Positions 4,662 through 6,184 of a DNA stretch of 6,184 nucleotides are shown here, in pieces (position 1 is the stretch's first letter; each line of letters begins with the position of its first letter). The notes beneath the pieces are model-generated. The model saw only the letters and a program-made list of their open reading frames with translations. It did no database searches and was not told the DNA's origin. Location: NCBI GenBank assembly GCA_020057985.1, contig JAGVEU010000156.1:1-6184 (forward strand), read 5' to 3'. Both the position numbers and the translations under genes were made by a program. Source of the stretch: Calditrichota bacterium (GTDB lineage Bacteria; Electryoneota; RPQS01).

Positions 4662-5942
4662 ATGCTCGCCCACCGTTTTCTGACCCATACAATCCTCGCA
4701 GCTTTGTGCGCCGTGCTGTTGCTGACAGCCGTGGTTAGCGCGCAGACTGGCGAGTTGGAATTTTTTCAAAAGCAGCGCACGGACAAACTGACCGTTGTGC
4801 AGAAGTGGGAGCGGGATGCTCAAGTCCTGCTCATTCTGACGCTGATGGTGCTCGCGCTCGGAGCGGTGACTGCGGCGCTTCAGATCATTCCGAAATCGTG
4901 GTGCAAACCGACGTGCGTGGCTATCGGGGGAATCATCAGTATCCTTACGTACTTCAACAGTTATGAATTTGACGGCGACCGTCGCACTTTGAGGCGCAAG
5001 GCTATGGAGGGTCATGAGATCATGGACTCGGTGGATTTCTATATGCTTCAGTACGCAAGTACAGACAAGCCGCAAGAGCGGGGGTTCTGGGTGGAGCAGA
5101 TGCGCAAGCGATTCGGCGAGTTCAAAGCGCTGCGCGGCTCGATGGGTGGACAACCGGAGAAACATGCCCTGAACGTATCTTCAGGTTTTGTCACTCCGGC
5201 CTATGCGATGGATTCCGGGAAGAAGGAGTATGCGGAAGTTTACTTCTCCGGCATCGGGGAGAGCGGCGATCTGACAACCGCAAAAGAGTATGCGGAATTG
5301 GATGCGCGGCGGCAGGCCATTGAGTACTTGCAGACTTATCTCAAGGAGAAGAAGATCGCCGATGACTCGCTCGACCCTACAGCGCTGGCGGAATACTTAG
5401 TTCAGAATGCAGTCTTCGATCGCGAGACCTTTGAAAACAGAGGTGAGGCCTACCGGTATACTTCGCGCATGTCATTTGATCTTACCTCCCTCGAACAGGA
5501 TATCCATTTTTACGCGCTGCGCAAGCAGATTGAGCTAAAGCCGGAGCAGGTTTCCGGAGCGGTGAATCAGATCGAGCAAAAATCCGTGGATGAGTATCTC
5601 TCGCCGCAACGACAAATCTACTTGCAGGATCTTGATCTGGCGGGCAAAATGCTCTTGGCATCACAGTTTGAGCGCTACAATGAAGCGGTGCATCTGATCG
5701 GAGAAGAGAACTACTCGGATGCTGCCGGCACACTTCAGGAACTGGCAGACGAGAAACCCGATTATCCCATCATCTGGCTGCGGCTCGGACAGCTATATAG
5801 CGAGCTTGGCAAAGAAGTATCTGCCCGAAAAGCACTGCGCACAGCCAACGAACGGCTGGAGCGGCTTGCTGATTCAAGCATAAAAGCAGAGGTCAGGTCT
5901 TTATACGATGCGATTGCGGGACAGCAACGGGCGGGGAGATAA
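4662..5942 (+). CDS. Secreted/membrane protein of unknown function: signal peptide, two TM helices, LPP20-like segment, TPR-like tail
   Basis: I do not recognise the 426-residue protein as a named family. Residues 1-27 form a signal peptide (basic MLAHR start, hydrophobic core, probable cut after VVSA, followed by QTG). A short charged helix (28-52) leads to two transmembrane segments, about 54-76 and 84-99, joined by a short loop with two Lys and two Cys (81 and 85). A basic stretch follows (DRRTLRRK, 106-113). Residues 189-227 (EYAEVYFSGIGE, then AKEYAELDARRQAIEYL) resemble the start of LPP20/secreted-lipoprotein-like domains, with the A-x3-A-x2-DAR helix. Residues about 337-400 look like two TPR-type helical hairpins (NYSDAAGTLQELADEKPDYP and IIWLRLGQLYSELGKEVSAR). 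If the signal is cleaved, the large C-terminal part would be periplasmic, yet the basic stretch after the second helix favours the cytoplasm, so topology is uncertain. It looks monocistronic and is divergent from the CBS gene. Confidence 0.85.
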   Translation: MLAHRFLTHTILAALCAVLLLTAVVSAQTGELEFFQKQRTDKLTVVQKWERDAQVLLILTLMVLALGAVTAALQIIPKSWCKPTCVAIGGIISILTYFNSYEFDGDRRTLRRKAMEGHEIMDSVDFYMLQYASTDKPQERGFWVEQMRKRFGEFKALRGSMGGQPEKHALNVSSGFVTPAYAMDSGKKEYAEVYFSGIGESGDLTTAKEYAELDARRQAIEYLQTYLKEKKIADDSLDPTALAEYLVQNAVFDRETFENRGEAYRYTSRMSFDLTSLEQDIHFYALRKQIELKPEQVSGAVNQIEQKSVDEYLSPQRQIYLQDLDLAGKMLLASQFERYNEAVHLIGEENYSDAAGTLQELADEKPDYPIIWLRLGQLYSELGKEVSARKALRTANERLERLADSSIKAEVRSLYDAIAGQQRAGR

Positions 5943-6003
5943 GGAAAATCCGAAATCCGCGTGTTCAGTAGTAGCTTTCGTCTGAAAAACAGCATCTTCT
6001 GTC

Positions 6004-6049
6004 ATTCTGGACACCGCGCGTCTTCGGCTTTCGCGCGGGCGTTCAGAAT
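6004..6049 (+). repeat. Long hairpin downstream of the membrane-protein gene
   Basis: ATTCTG (6004-6009) pairs with CAGAAT (6044-6049), continued by G-T, A-T and C-G pairs. After a small internal loop CCGCGCG (6014-6020) pairs with CGCGCGG (6032-6038) around an 11-base loop. It begins 62 bases after the stop at 5942 and could end that transcript, but only CTCTTTCTC follows instead of a T run. The GTCATTCTGGAC start resembles the GTCATCCTGAAC start of the repeat at 2515. Confidence 0.65.
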
Positions 6050-6184
6050 CTCTTTCTCGCGGAGGCACGTGTCTTGAGTCTTCATGTGCCCCGCTCAGCA
6101 CTCCACGTCACGCGAGTGAGGGGCATGTGAGGAGTGGGGACACATGCCGCCGCGAAAGAGGGGTGGTTTGGAAAAGATTCTGAA
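6042..6184. repeat. Nested inverted-repeat element reaching the window end
   Basis: Several arm pairs nest in order. TTCAGAATCT (6042-6051) pairs perfectly with AGATTCTGAA (6175-6184). CTTTCTCGCGG (6052-6062) pairs with CCGCGAAAG (6150-6158) with a 2-base bulge. GGCACGTGTC (6064-6073) pairs with GACACATGCC (6139-6148) with one mismatch. CATGTGCCCC (6083-6092) pairs with GGGGCATGTG (6120-6129) with two G-U pairs. CACTCC (6099-6104) can also pair with GGAGTG (6131-6136). No credible coding frame covers it. It looks like a folded non-coding or palindromic mobile element, perhaps continuing past the window. Confidence 0.7.

Noticed and set aside
4623..5165. 180-codon open frame on the minus strand
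   Set aside because: It lies antisense to the signal-peptide and membrane region of the plus-strand gene. Its composition is arginine/histidine/leucine-rich with no recognisable domain, typical of an antisense shadow.
4662..5942. Defence or nucleotide-signalling effector system
   Set aside because: The two-helix unit is only loosely SLATT-like, and the neighbours (CBS protein, MFS transporter, NadE) include no cyclase, SLOG, nuclease or toxin partner.

Overview
The window looks like chromosomal DNA from a mid-GC, probably Gram-negative bacterium. The evidence is a Sec-type signal peptide on one protein, AGGAGG-type ribosome sites on some genes, and three candidate sigma70-type promoters that all have a TATATT -10 box and a 17-base spacer. 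No taxonomic marker is present. The C-terminal style of the NAD synthetase (IYKWVQAP followed by LDLDRERALQLP) is one I recall from FCB-group and related environmental lineages, but that is memory and not a search. The canonical promoters argue mildly against Bacteroidota proper.

Layout. Bases 1-86 may hold the last codons of an upstream plus-strand gene. Bases 87-503 have no protein gene. They carry a four-copy 8-base repeat (211-242), a strong intrinsic terminator (294-316), a candidate promoter (329-357), a 20-base hairpin (369-388) and a long 78-base imperfect palindrome (393-470), which together form a structured leader ahead of nadE. Bases 504-2447 encode a glutamine-dependent NAD+ synthetase (nadE). 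It converges with a minus-strand 12-helix MFS transporter (2550-3779). The 102-base junction holds a 7-base tandem repeat crossing the nadE stop, a terminator-like hairpin and a dispersed-repeat-like dyad. A minus-strand two-CBS-domain protein (3845-4285) lies upstream of the MFS gene, with an intrinsic terminator between them. A roughly 300-base divergent intergenic region (4364-4661) then leads to a plus-strand secreted or membrane protein (4662-5942). It has a signal peptide, two transmembrane helices, an LPP20-like segment and a TPR-like C-terminus. The last 242 bases have no gene and are dense in nested inverted repeats that run to the window edge.

The genes do not form an obvious single pathway. 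NadE makes NAD+, the MFS protein exports or imports an unknown solute, the CBS protein probably senses adenylate nucleotides, and the last protein is of unknown function. The most distinctive property of the window is its load of small repeats and palindromes at gene edges, plus one inside the MFS coding sequence. I see no convincing defence island, CRISPR array, insertion sequence, tRNA or rRNA.
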